Below, in pieces: positions 23,030 to 34,631 of a DNA stretch of 64,000 bases. Source of the stretch: Oenanthe sinensis (lineage: Eukaryota; Streptophyta; Magnoliopsida; Apiales; Apiaceae); contig CM053813.1 of the NCBI GenBank assembly GCA_028671895.1, forward strand, positions 9,238,001 through 9,302,000. Direction: 5' to 3'. The notes beneath the pieces were generated by a model. That model saw nothing but the letters and a program-made list of their open reading frames with translations. It was not told the DNA's origin and made no database searches. The translations under genes were made by a program, and so were the position numbers. Within the stretch, counting starts at the first letter, position 1. The number at the start of each line of letters is the position of its first letter.

Positions 23030-23325
23030 TTGATTGATTTGACAGTTGTATGCTCGATCCGTTCCTCTTATGACAATAACTCTTACGCTTAAAATCACAA
23101 ACACTCTTGAAAATACCATTAACAGTTAGAGAATAAACAAATCCTAATTTAACTATTGACAGTATGTTATACGGGGATTTGAAGAAATGTACTGTCAATT
23201 AATACTAACAGTATGTTCTTGACAGTAACTTTTAGTCATGCATACTATACTGTCAATACTTCTCAAGCGATCAATAGTAACTTATTACTATATAATAGTA
23301 TGAATAAAATATATTGTCAAGACAC
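23030..23325. repeat. TGACAGTA / TACTGTCA cluster in the pol-to-ORF spacer of element 2
   Basis: Cores at about 23040 (TTGACAGTT), 23157-23164 (TGACAGTA), 23190-23197 (TACTGTCA), 23207 (TAACAGTATG), 23220-23227 (TGACAGTA), 23248-23255 (TACTGTCA) and 23312 (TATTGTCA). Opposite orientations alternate, making inverted pairs. It sits just upstream of the proposed internal TATA box. Confidence 0.7.
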
Positions 23326-23535
23326 TTGAAAATACTTTTTATTAACACCATATGAAATAAGTTACTAAAAAACAAATTAATTAACCTCTCAATTAAATTT
23401 CATCATGTGTATCCACTGTGATAGAAATAAAAACACCTTAACAGGCCATTAATTCACAGTGAATTTCAGTTAACTAATATTTTAAATCACTAAATCAACT
23501 TGCTACATAAATATATTAACATGATAAATTTAACA
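23326..23535. other. AT-rich spacer after pol of element 2
   Basis: No frame or motif recognised between the RNase H end and the motif cluster. Confidence 0.5.
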
Positions 23536-26068
23536 TACCCAATTCACTCACTAGTTTGTTGAATGTGTTTTCATCCAAAGGTTTGGTGAAAATGTTTGCA
23601 AGTTGCTTCTCTGTAGGCACATATACTAGCTTGATTGTGCCTTGCTCGACATGCTCTCTTATGGAATGATGTCTGATATAAATGTGCTTAGTCTTGCACT
23701 TGTGTTGTCATAAAAGATAAGAATTCCTCTAAGTGTCAAGCCATAGTCCAACAACTGATTCCTCGTCCAAAGTAAATGTGCATAACAACTGCCAGTTGTA
23801 ATGTACTCAGCTTCTGTAGTTCAATTTGACATAAAATGTTGCTTCTTGCTAAACCATGAGACCAATCTTTCTCCCAAAAACTGAAAACTTCCTGTTGTAC
23901 TCTTCTTGTCAATTCTGCAGCCAACATAGTCTGATTCTGAGTAGCCAATTAAGTAAAAACTAAATTCTTTAGGATACCAAAGGCCTTAATTTTGAGTGCC
24001 TTTTAAGTATCTAAAGATTCTTTTCACTGTCATCAAATGTGACTCTTTTGGATCAGATTGAAACCTTGCACACAGACCTGTAGCAAACATAATATCAGGC
24101 CTGCTTGTAGTTAGATAGAGGAGAGAACCAATCATTCCTCTATACATCTTGTTGTCCACCTTTTTTCCTTTAGAATCCTTGTCAAGTTGAGTTGCTGTTG
24201 AGATTGGAGACTTTGCAGGTGATTATTCTTCCATGTCAAATCTCTTCAAAAGATCCTTGACATACTTGGTATGGAAAATGAATATTCCATCTTCATTTTG
24301 ATAGACTTGAAGTCCAAGAAAGAATAATAATTCACCCATCATGCTCATCTCATATTTGTTCTGCATTAACTCAGAGAATTTCCTGCACAGTTCTTCATTT
24401 GTTGAGCCAAAAATGATGTCATCAACATATACTTAGACTAGAATGATATCATTTCCATGCTTTTTATAGAAAAGAGTTTTGTCCACAATCCCGTTTGTAA
24501 AAAAATTCTCAAGAAGAAACTTGGAAAGAGTATCATACCGAGCCCTTGGTGCTTGCTTTAGACCATATAGTGCTTTGAGAAGTCTGTATACAAAGTTTCG
24601 CATTTTTTGGATCTTTAAAGTCTGGGGGTTGTTCAACTTATACTTCTTCTTCCAATTCTCCATTTAGAAAAGTAATTTTCACATCCATTTGAAAAACTTT
24701 GAAGTTGTTCAATGCAGCAAAGGCCAAGAAAATTCTAATGGCTTCAAGTTTGGAAACAGATGAAAATGTTTCATCATAATCAATTCCTTTATGTTCACAG
24801 AAACCTTTTACTACCAGCCTTGCTTTGTTTCTGGTGACAATTCCACTGTGATCCATTTTGTTTCTGTAGACCCACTTAATGCCAATAACAGATTTATTCT
24901 TTAGTGTAGGCACCAACTCCCATACACAGCTCCTCTCAGGCTGTTTGAGTTTTTCTTGCATAACATTTATCCAATCTGGATCAAGTAGTACTTCATCCCG
25001 AATTTTAGGCTCAACTTGAGATAGAAACAAGAGTACATGCATTAATTTGCAACATTTCTTCTAGTCTTGGCTCATGTTCCTGGATCACCAATTATTAAAT
25101 CATTTGTTTGATCCATGTTCCAGTTTGTTTCTCTGAGTGAATCACTTGAGTCTTCTGCACTTTGTTGGTTAACAACATCTTTTGCTCTTGTACTATTGAC
25201 AACATCAATTTCTTCAAGTCCATTATTCTTGGGAACATTTCCAAAGAAATCTATTATTTGAGCAGTTCCTTCACTCTCTACTGACTGATTAGGAACCATA
25301 GTTGAATCAGAAATTGTGTGTTCAACTCTTGGTGATTCTTCATAAATCTCTTCTAAATAGCCTTGATTCCCAAAAGCTAAGAACTCTTATTCTTGACTTC
25401 CTTCAACACCAGGAAACTTAGTTTCATCAAAAGTGACATTTACACTTTCATCCACAATCTTGTGATCAATGATATAGACTCTATAGGCTGTTCTTTCAAT
25501 TCCATGATTGTTCCTTCATATGCTTTAGTATTAAACTTCCCTTTGACCTCTGTTGAGTCTTTCATGATATAACATTTACTTCCAAACACATGAAAGTACT
25601 TGATAATAGGTTTCCTTCCTGTAACAAAACTCATAGGGTGTTTTTCCGAAATCCTTGCTGACCACAGTCCTATTTTGAATGTAACAGGCTATATTAATGG
25701 CTTTACCCCGGAAATAAGTAAGAAGTTTTTCTTCACTCAACATGGTTCTTGTAGTCTCAATGAGAGTTCTATTTTCTCTTTTCACAACACCATTTTTTTG
25801 AGGTGTCATTGGTGCAGAGAATTGTTGAGTAATGTCATTGTCTTTACATAAATCATTCATGATATTATTTTTGAATTCAGTATCATTGTCACTCCTCAAG
25901 GTTTGAACTTTGAACTTTGAACTTGGGATTCTTGTCAAGGACACTTACTAGATTAATAATTTCTTATGCAGCTGCATCCATGGTTGCCAGAAACCTCACC
26001 CAAGTGTATCTTGAAAATTCATCAATCATCACCCGAACATATCTCTTCTTTGCCAGTGACTGCACATT
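23536..26068 (-). pseudogene. Element 2 pol remnant (integrase core, RT, RNase H)
   Basis: Minus-strand pieces in order: integrase core (DEFS.YTWV region near 26030, then RSDNDTEFKNN and QKNGVVKRENRT around 25850-25770, where GTEF has become DTEF and ER has become KR), the linker (25300-25070), reverse transcriptase (25042-24433, with KWVYRNKMD, FQMDVK and KALYGLKQAPRA) and YVDD at about 24417-24431 directly after an in-frame TAA, then RNase H (GYSESDYVG, TTEAEYITTGS, ending IFTKPLDENTF near 23560). Stops and frameshifts occur throughout, and a short piece is missing between the RT fingers and KALYGL. Element 3 interrupts the integrase at 26068. Confidence 0.85.
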
Positions 26069-26734
26069 TGAAAGGCATATGACTAGGCTTATTTGTAATA
26101 ATTAGATGACAACTCAACTCAGATAAGAAATAGAAGTAAATAATAAATATGATCACAGGAATCAAGACGAACAAAGTCAACTAGACACAAAGAATCCAAT
26201 AAAACAGAAGTGTTCTAATGAAGCTGCTACTTATCACCGGAAGAAGTTCATTAATATGTTCAAGCGTCGGTGACAAATAAAGAAGTAGTATTTCAGAAGA
26301 GTTCAGAAGATTCAGAAGATTCTAAATGGCTACTTCAGAAAGATTCCAAGAAAAGAAAATATTGAAGACAAATCGAGAAGTAAGAACAAGACAGAAGATC
26401 ACAGCTATTAAAGTTAAAAGGTGAAGAATATTTATTTAGTATGGCACAAATGAACTAGACAGTACATTTGTGTGCCAACTAATTTAATAAATATTTATCA
26501 CCTAGCTCAAGTGATTTTCAGATAGAAGACAGAAAGATTCAAGTCAAATCTACAGTGGTGGTGCAGTGAAGAAACTAAATTAATTCTTCAATCAAAAGTT
26601 AATTAATTATTTAAATTATCAACTTAAATTAATTCACCTTGAATTAATTTAATTTATAAATTATTTAATTAAGAATTGGTGGAATTAATTAAGTTAAAAG
26701 AGCATTTTAATTTATCATTTAAAGAAAGTCTTGC

Positions 26735-26962
26735 TGCAGTATTTTAGAAAGTTCTACCGAATTAAATCGATAAGATTTTTTAAAGTTTTACCGAATTAAA
26801 TCGGTAAGACCTTTGAAAAGTCTTACCGAATTAAAACGGTAAGACCTTTTAAAAAGTCTGACCGACCAGAACCAATAATACTTTTCAAAATTCTTACCGA
26901 AAATAAAAGTCTTACCGAGTGTAGAAAAGTCTTGCCCAACTTATTTAAAAAGTCTTGCAGGC
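26735..26962 (+). repeat. AAGTCTTACCG inverted-repeat array in the LTR of element 3
   Basis: Six exact TTACCG/CGGTAA cores and several variants occur here in both orientations, for example CGGTAAGACC at 26802 facing GTCTTACCG ending at 26828. The array ends right before the TATA box at 26972. The same motif makes three hairpins in the spacer at 33866-34142. Confidence 0.9.
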
Positions 26963-26971
26963 TTTTTCCTC

Positions 26972-26979
26972 TATAAATA
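26972..26979 (+). promoter_or_regulatory. TATA box in the LTR of element 3
   Basis: TATAAATA followed by TGAGGAGAATG, about 350 bp before the LTR end and immediately downstream of the repeat array. Confidence 0.7.
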
Positions 26980-27322
26980 TGAGGAGAATGTCTTCATTAT
27001 TTGACATAAAAAAAACATTCAAATATCAGAAATTTGTATGCATTGTAATATTCACAGATTTATGGGCAAGTTTGGAATATAATTATTAAACTCAAACACG
27101 TCATGTCGAATTCGTTCTAGATCACTTTATCAATTATATACACTTTTCATCAGATTAATTTTGTAATACTTTTCAAGTTAATATTATATCTTCTACTTGA
27201 ACCGTATTTCATTAAAATTAATATTTCTTGATTAATTAAAATAATATTTTTAAATTCGAAATTCCGCGATAATTTTAGATATTGTATTCAACTCCCCTTC
27301 TACAATATCAGGGACCAATAAT

Positions 27323-27334
27323 TGACATCAGAGC
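27323..27334 (+). other. Degraded primer-binding site of element 3
   Basis: TGACATCAGAGC, two transitions from TGGTATCAGAGC, at the same 2-base distance from the LTR as in element 1. Confidence 0.85.
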
Positions 27335-27524
27335 TGGTTGATATTTTTAATATCAAATCCAAACCAAATATTCCGCAACTCATACAGATCTCAAAAATTA
27401 TTTTTAATTCAAAATAATTTTTATTCAAAAAAATTATTCACAAAAATTATTTTTGATAAAAAATTATTTTAAGTCAAAAATTAAAATATTTTTTGAAACA
27501 CTTAATTTTTAATCTTATTTAAAG

Positions 27525-30011
27525 ATGAGTACACAAAAAGTGATGAGCATTAAAATTCCACAGTTTGATAAAGATCACTACAATTTGTGGAAGCACAAAA
27601 TGCTATTATTCATTGGGATTGTCAATCCCATGTATGCATCACTACAATTTGTGGAAGCACAAAATGCTACTATTCATTGGGATTGTCAATCCCATGTATG
27701 CATCAATTTTGACCAAAGGTGTTGAATTCCCAATAACATTTATTTTCGAACACAAGATATATGGGGTCGTAATTCCTCATAGACAGTTTCTAAAAAGTCT
27801 CATTGACTATACAAAAGAAGAAACGAAAGCTCTGTCCCTGGACAAAAATCTCAAACTTATATTGATAGAATCCCTAGAATATGTCATGTACAATCACGTA
27901 GTCAGTTGTAAAAATGCCAAACAGATCTAGGTTAAAATAGAGATTATCAACGAAGGGACTGAAGTAGTCAAAGAGAATAGACCGGAGATCCTGATCTCCC
28001 AGTACAAGCAGTTTAGATCCAACCCTGGTGAGGGTATCTCTGAGGTGTTTCAGAGATTAAATAAACTGATAAATGAGCTCAACCTAAATGAGAAATATTA
28101 TAAGAACCAGGAGGTCAACAAGAAGTTTTTGTTAACCTTACTCGGGTATTTGGACATAGGATCACAGCAATTCTGGAGTCTAGGGACATGAAGGAAGTAA
28201 CCCTAAAAAGACTCTACGGAGTATTAAAGACATATGAATTGGAACAGATTCAGACAAGGGAAATATATGGAAGAGGTAAGGTTCTGAGTTGCTACAAAGA
28301 ACTGATAGTGGAAGCACCAGAGAAAATGGAAGTGAAGGCTGCTATATCTTCAAATAATTCAATGGAGTATGTGGTTCCAGAAATTGGACATACTTCATAT
28401 AAACAAGAAGATGGTGAGTTCTACTTTTTGGAAGAACTAGATCATCTAGAAGATGAATCTCTACCTATGGTTGCTAGGAGGTTTGGCAACATGAGATTCT
28501 GAAGAAACTCCTCCTATAGAGTTAAACCAAATTTTGGAAGGTTCCGAAAAAGAGGTTCTTCTATAGTTGTATCGAAAAGCGGTTACAAGACCATCTTAAT
28601 TGATAGAAGCAAGTTTTATTGCTTCAACTGCAATGAGCTAGGCTACTTTGCAACTGAATGCAAAAAGCCGAAGTAAGGGAAGAAGAGAGAGTCTTATGAA
28701 GAGCTCAAGGAAAAGTATGATGCACTTGTGAAAAAGCATCAATGCAAGTCTATCTAGCAGAGGGAAAAAGATGGGATGACTCAAACAATGATGGTGAAGA
28801 AGAGTTGGGAAATCTTGTTGTTATGGAGTCATCCGAGGAATCACTGTCTCCAACACGTGAAGGAGGAAAAGATGTAAATCCCTCTTGCCCTAAAATGTTT
28901 GCATTGCTAGGTAAAGAATTAGATGGTGAAAGAGGTAGAATTAAGCAACTAATTCTCAAAAACAAAGTTCTAACTGATGAGAATGATGTTTTAAAATTGT
29001 TAAAATGAAAAAATGACAAGTTGACTGAGGACTTAGCTTTTCAAGTCATTAGAGTCAGTTGTTATGTTAAAGTTGAAGCCTAACTCAGAAATCAAATAGA
29101 GAAAGAGAAGAAGTGTCTAGCCTATAAGAACTCCTCTTATATTGTAAAAAACCTAATTGACCAACAGGAGATAAACCGAAAAGTTGGAATAGGCTTTGAG
29201 TAAATAAATCAGTAGGAAAGTCAAGCAACATAACCCCATTCAGAAAAAGTGCTGAAGAAAGGGGTATCCCACATGTTTTTAAAGACACACCTAAACCTCT
29301 TTTCATAACCCCTATAGCTGAACCAATCCTTGAGAGTTCTATCTTAATTTCTTATGAAATGAAGTTAGAGGATCTCGAGGAAGAAAAGAAAAGAGAGGAA
29401 CAGGCTAAGGACATACAAGAAGTTAATGTCCAAAAAGAGAATAGTAAACCTAAGACACTAGTGGAAGATGTGGGAACTTCTAGATCGCCCAATCCTCTGG
29501 TATAGGTGCTAAAAACTTAAAGAATAATGTGAACAGACCTAATACATTTATTAATAGTAGAAATAGTAACAACATATATCATTCTACTGAAAACTTTAAA
29601 ACTGCTGATAAAGTTGAAGTAGAAACTGTTAAGACACCTATTGTTTTAAATAACATGCCTATTATTGATGTATGCCATAAATCTTGTGGTATTTTAAATT
29701 ATATGTTATGTGCTTTTAATGCTATGTCTGCTTATTTCAAACGCATGATTGCTAATAAAGATAACATGACACCTAGATAATACATCAATAATAAATTTGT
29801 AAAATCCAAGATTGCGATTCCTTCACATGTGAAGAAGGAAACATATATTCCTAAGTCTAAGCAGAAAGTTGTTAAGACTGTTTATAGGAAGGTAAGTATA
29901 GTCAAGGTAGATGATACTGTTATTCGAAAATGATCTATTATCAAAGCTGAAAAAGGTCAATTCTTTAAGTATGTCGGGCCCAATAAATTTTGGGTTCCGA
30001 AGATGAATTAA
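27525..30011 (+). pseudogene. Element 3 gag, broken
   Basis: Starts ATG 27525 with a copia capsid motif KIPQFDKDHYNLWKHKM, homologous to element 1. A 64-bp tandem duplication (27576-27703) shifts the frame within the first 20 codons. Further breaks occur at 27931 (TAG), around 28150 (frameshift), 28500, 28675 and 29000. Recognisable parts: capsid C-terminus LKRLYGVLKTYELEQ (28200-28250), CCHC knuckle CFNCNELGYFATEC (about 28622-28663), coiled coil (28900-29010), a Cys motif CHKSCGILNYMLCAFN (about 29672) and the end GPNKFWVPKMN before TAA 30009. The order is as in element 1. Confidence 0.85.
27576..27703 (+). repeat. 64-bp tandem duplication inside gag
   Basis: The unit starting CACTACAATTTGTGGAAGC at 27576 is repeated at 27640 with one difference (CTATTATT against CTACTATT). 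64 is not a multiple of 3, so it breaks the gag frame. Confidence 0.95.
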
Positions 30012-30029
30012 TCTGTTTGATATTTGCAG

Positions 30030-33000
30030 GGAGTTAAACAGGTAAATCGGGTTGTATGGATCCTGGACAGCGAATCTTCAAGGCATATGACCGGTGATAG
30101 AATCCTGCTATGAAACATGGTTGAAAGAGCTGGCCCAATCGGTACCTTTGGAGATAACAGCAAAGGAGTGTCTACGGGATATGACAAGTTAAATGCTGGG
30201 AATGTTATCATTGAAAACGTCTCTTTAGTGGAAGGGCTTAAGCACAATCTACTCAGCGTCAGTCAATTATGTGATAAAGGATACAAAGTAAACTTTATCA
30301 AGGAGAAGTGCTTAATAGCTCATTCTAAAGACGACAAAATGGCCTTACGTGGAGTAAGGAAAGGAAACTTGTACGTAGCCGATCTCAACTCAGGAACTGA
30401 AGATGAAGAAAACTGTTTCTGTTTAAAATCTTCATCAGAAAAAAGCTGGCTATGGAACAAGAAACTCTCACACCTGAATTTCAAAATAATGAACTCTCTA
30501 GTCAAGAGGGATTTGGTGAGAGGACTGCCTCCAATGGAATTTACACAAGAAGGATTGTGTGAGGCATGTCAGAAAAGGAAGACAAAGAAAACAAGTCATA
30601 GAGGCATAAACACTACAAACATCACCGAACCACTTCAACTCCTACACATGGATTTATTTGGTCCAGTCAATATTATGTCTATATCAAGGAAAAAATATAT
30701 CTTAGTGATTGTAGGTGACTTCACAAAGTACACATGGGTTTTATTCTTGAACTCTAAGGATGAAACTTCACAATTGGTGATTGATCATGTAAAGCTGATT
30801 GAGTTAGATTCAAAGTTAGTTATCCGGGCAATCAGATCAGATAATGGAACAGAATTCAAGAATGAAATTTTGTACAACTTTTGCTCAGACAAAGGGATAA
30901 CAAGACAATACTCAGCACCAAGAACTCAACAACAGAATGGAGTTGTAGAAAGGAAAAATAGAACCCTGATTGAAGCTTCAAGAACAATGTTAAGTGAATC
31001 AAGGTTACCTATCGACTTCTGGGCTGAAGTAGTAAACACAACACGTTATACTCAGAATCGAAATCTGATCAACAAAGATCATATAAAGACTCTCTATGAA
31101 TTAATGGCTGGTAAGAAACCAACACTCAAGTACTTTCATGTATTTAGAGCCAATTGTTATGTGATGAAAGATGGAGATGAACATCGTGGAAAGTTCGAGG
31201 CCAAGGCACATGAAGCTATTTTTGTCGGTTATTCAAGAAGAGCATATAGGGTGTACATAATTGATCAGCACTAAGTAAAAGAAAGTGTCAATGTTACTTT
31301 TGATGACACTAAACTCCCAAGTATCCAAACTAAAGATTCTTCTGAGTCATTAAAATTTAATAATTATCCAGACTCACATTCTGACGACGAAGAAGAACTT
31401 GAGGTTGCAGCAGGAAATGATGATGACAATAATGATAATGATCTAGGTAAAAGTGATAGAAATAATGGTAACACTAGAGATACTACTAATACCAGTGGTG
31501 GATCAACAAGTCATCCTGACAGCAACTCAGGGGGAGATGATGGATCTATTGGCAGAACACAACATCACAATATATATCGAGGCGAATCATATAGATCAAA
31601 ACTACCAAGGGAAAGGATATGGAGCAGAGATCATCCTTTTGAATTGATCATAGGTGATCCAGATGTTGGAGTTAGAACCAGAAGTGCAACTTCAAATGAA
31701 TGCTTATTTTCAGTTTTTTATCTCAAGAAGAACCAAAGAAAATTGAAGATGCATTAACTGATCTAGATTGGGTTCTTTCCATGCAAGAAGAGCTCAATCA
31801 GTTTGAGAGACATGAAGTCTGGACACTGGTATTCAGGCCAAAAGATAGATCTATAATTGGTACTAAATGGGTATACATGAACAAGTTAGACGGTGATGGC
31901 ATTGTTATAAGAAACAAAGCCAGATTGGTGGCAAAGGGTTATTCCCATGAAGAGGGAATTGATTATGATGAGACCTATGCACCAGTTGCAAGACTTGAAC
32001 CCATCAGGATATTTCTGGCATTCGCAGCATATTCCAATTTCAAAGTTTATCAGATGGATGTGAATAGTGCATTTATGAATGGAGAGTTAGAAGATGAAGT
32101 ATATGTGGAATAGCCCCCTGGCTTTGAAAATCCATAATTTGCTGATTTTGTGTATTTTCTATTCAAAGCTCTCTATGGACTCAAGCAAGTACCGATGACA
32201 TGGTATGACACTCTCTTTGAGTTTTTACTTGAAAATGGTTTCATTAGAGTTGTCATAGATAAAACTCTCTTTTATAAATTGCATGATAAAGATATGATAT
32301 TTATCCAAGTTTATGTTGACGATATTATATTTGGTTCTACTAATGAAAACTTGTGCAAGAGATTTGCTAAGTTAATGCAGAGTAGGTATGAGATGAGCAT
32401 GATGGGTGAGATGTCATTCTTCCTTGGATTGCAAGTAAAGAAAAATAAAGATGGGATTTTTATTTACCAATCAAAGTACATAAGGGATCTTCTGAGAAAG
32501 TACAGTCTAGAAGATTCTTTACTGGCAAAAACCCCAATGTCAACAGCCACCAAGCTTGACAAAGATGAAACTAGTAAGAAAGTTGACATCACAAGCTACA
32601 GAGGTATGATAGGCTCATTATTATATCTAACTACTAGTAGACCTGATATAATGTTTGCAACATGCTTATGTGCAAGGTTTCAATCTGACTCTAGGGAATC
32701 TCATCTTATAAGTGTTAAAAGAATTTTAAGATATCTTAAGGGTACACCAAATTTTGGAATTTGGTACCCTAAAGATACAGGTTTTGACCTAATAGGCTAT
32801 ATACAGATTCAGATTATGCATGATGCATGATAGACAGGAAAAGTACTTCTGGAAGCTGTCAATTTCTAGGAAGTCGGTTGATCTCCTAGTATAGCAAGAA
32901 ACATCACTCGGTATTTACCTCGATAGCCGAAGCAGATACATTGCGGCAGGTAGCTGTTGTGCACAGATCTTGTGGATAAGGAAACAGCTAAATGACTATG

Positions 33001-33254
33001 GACTTGCGTTTAAAATTCCAATTTTTTGCGACAACACAAGTGCAATAGCCATCTCCAACATTCATGTACAACACTTTCGAACCAATCACATTGACATAAA
33101 GTATCATTTTATCCGAGAGCATGTCATGAATGGAACTGTGATTCTACACTTTGTAACCACAAAAGATCAAATAACCAATATCTTCACGAAACCACTTAAT
33201 GAATTCACTTTCTGTAAGTTGGTTAGTGAACTAGGGATGTTAAACAATGGCTAA
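30030..33254 (+). pseudogene. Element 3 pol, broken
   Basis: Protease reads DSESSRHMTG where DSGASRHMTG is required, then a TGA at 30111. Integrase (30117-31274) keeps the zinc finger (H-x-K-L-S-H ... C-x2-C), MDLFGP, IRSDNGTEF and QQNGVVERKNRT. TAA 31272 is followed by the linker (31275-31700); one extra T in a T-run near 31716 shifts the frame. Reverse transcriptase occupies 31740-32700 with stops at 32111 (TAG for CAG) and about 32135; YVDD is intact near 32313. Two extra bases near 32802 break the RNase H start, and another shift near 32940 precedes its end (32970-33254, CDNTSAIA, IFTKPLN). Same domain order as element 1. Confidence 0.9.
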
Positions 33255-34631
33255 TTTTTTGTTGCTAGAAATTGATTTGAGTTCATAAATATTAAATGTT
33301 AATATTTAAAGAATTTAAGAAGTTTGAAACAACAAAATCCTAGGGCTTATGAATATTTAGATAAATTATCTTGAAAATAATTTAATACTCTTAATAGATA
33401 ATTAGTTCAATTATAGCATAAGTACTTGTATTTATTTTAAGCATTTTATAAGCATTATGTAAATTATTGTATATTTTTCTAATTATTATTGTACATTAAT
33501 AATGATTATGTTATTAATTATTTAATTAATTTATTCATTAAATTAATTCAAGGTTGAATTAATTTAATTCCTAAATTAATTAGAACATTTAATAATATAA
33601 ATAATTATTATATGTCCTTAATAATTTAGTAGTTTGTAAATTATTGTCTTATTTTGTTAATTATAAAAAACATGTAAATATTTAGTTGTTTAATTATTAT
33701 TAATTAATCTAAATTTCGAATAGAATTTTCTTTATTTTATTTCGAATTTTGGAACAATTAATAATATTTGTATGTGTTTATTTTAGTTTTTATATATTTG
33801 TTTACTATTTATATTTATTATGGTTTTTATATATTATTTCCAGGAATACTTTTAATATAATAGAACTCGACAAGACTTTTCAAAAGTCTTACCGAGATTC
33901 TAATATTAAAAGTCTTACCAGTTATTGATTTTTACTTTTTATTAAAAGTCTTATTTATTTTCGGAAAGATTTTTTAGTTTTAAAACTCGACAAGACTTTT
34001 TCAAAAAGTCTTACCGAGTAAATCTGAAAAGTCTTACCGAACAAAATAGTTATTTTGTTTTAATTGATTTTATTTTATTTTTATAACTAAGCAAGACTTT
34101 TTGTTATAAAACTCGGCAAGACTTTTCAAAAGTCTTACCGAGTCTTTATCAAAAGTCTTACCGACATATTTTTTTTCCCTTAAAACGTTTTATTTAGTTT
34201 TTGTAAAGTCTTATTAGTTAATACATATACACACACACACATATACACATGGCGATCAGATATTGAGCAAGGCCTTTGAAAAACCTTTGATTTACTGCAA
34301 ATTACAACTGCTACAGTTGCTATCACTAGTCTACAAGCTTTTGATTGCTTAGTTACGATTTTTTAATGAAATAGAACCGAACCTCTACCGATTTTCATGA
34401 AAAATGAACCGATTCTTGGACTTAAATTTGGAACTGATTTTGGTTGATTAATTGCTGTTATAGAACTGTTATTAAAGTGGTTTGGGTGATAAAAATCGAT
34501 TTAGGGTTTGTTGCTATTAAAATTCGATTTATTTAGGTTTTTAATTTCGAATTGTGTTTAATTCGGGATTAATTTGTAATTTTCTTGTTAAGATTGAATT
34601 TAGTAAGATTTATTATGTTAAATTAATTAAA
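33255..34631 (+). other. Pol-to-ORF3 spacer of element 3
   Basis: Strongly AT-rich, about 1.4 kb. The inverted pair around AATTCAAGGTTGAATT (about 33540-33565) also exists in the LTR (AATTCACCTTGAATT, about 26630), a second LTR-like sequence in this spacer. The array at 33866-34180 is listed separately. No clear TATA box follows it; several ATGs lie between it and the ORF start. Confidence 0.6.
33866..34180 (+). repeat. AAGTCTTACCG hairpin array in the spacer of element 3
   Basis: Three near-perfect inverted repeats, CTCG(A/G)CAAGACTTTT facing AAAAGTCTTACCGAG, at 33866-33896, 33986-34018 and 34112-34142, plus single AAAAGTCTTACCG copies at about 33908, 34028 and 34153. The same motif as in the LTR array at 26735-26962. 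Confidence 0.92.

Larger units (their letters stand above)
2049..26068 (-). mobile_element. Element 2: sirevirus-like Ty1/copia retrotransposon, interrupted
   Basis: A minus-strand copia element whose 3' end is at 2049 and whose 5' part lies outside the window. In the direction of transcription the visible order is integrase core, reverse transcriptase, RNase H, spacer, third ORF, polypurine tract and 3' LTR. Bases 2884-17634 inside these coordinates are element 1 plus one duplicated target site. At 26068 the integrase region is cut by element 3, so gag, protease and the 5' LTR must lie beyond the right edge. All coding parts carry stops and frameshifts, so the copy is dead. The 5 bases before 2049, TAAGC, should be its target-site duplication. 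Confidence 0.85.
26069..27320 (+). repeat. Element 3 5' LTR (about 1252 bp)
   Basis: Starts TGAAAGGCATATGAC where integrase coding of element 2 stops; ends CCCCTTCTACAATATCAGGGACCAATA just before a primer-binding site (signature split here: CCCCTTCTACAATATCAGG, then GACCAATA). The end should be CA; it is TA, a mutation. Confidence 0.85.
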
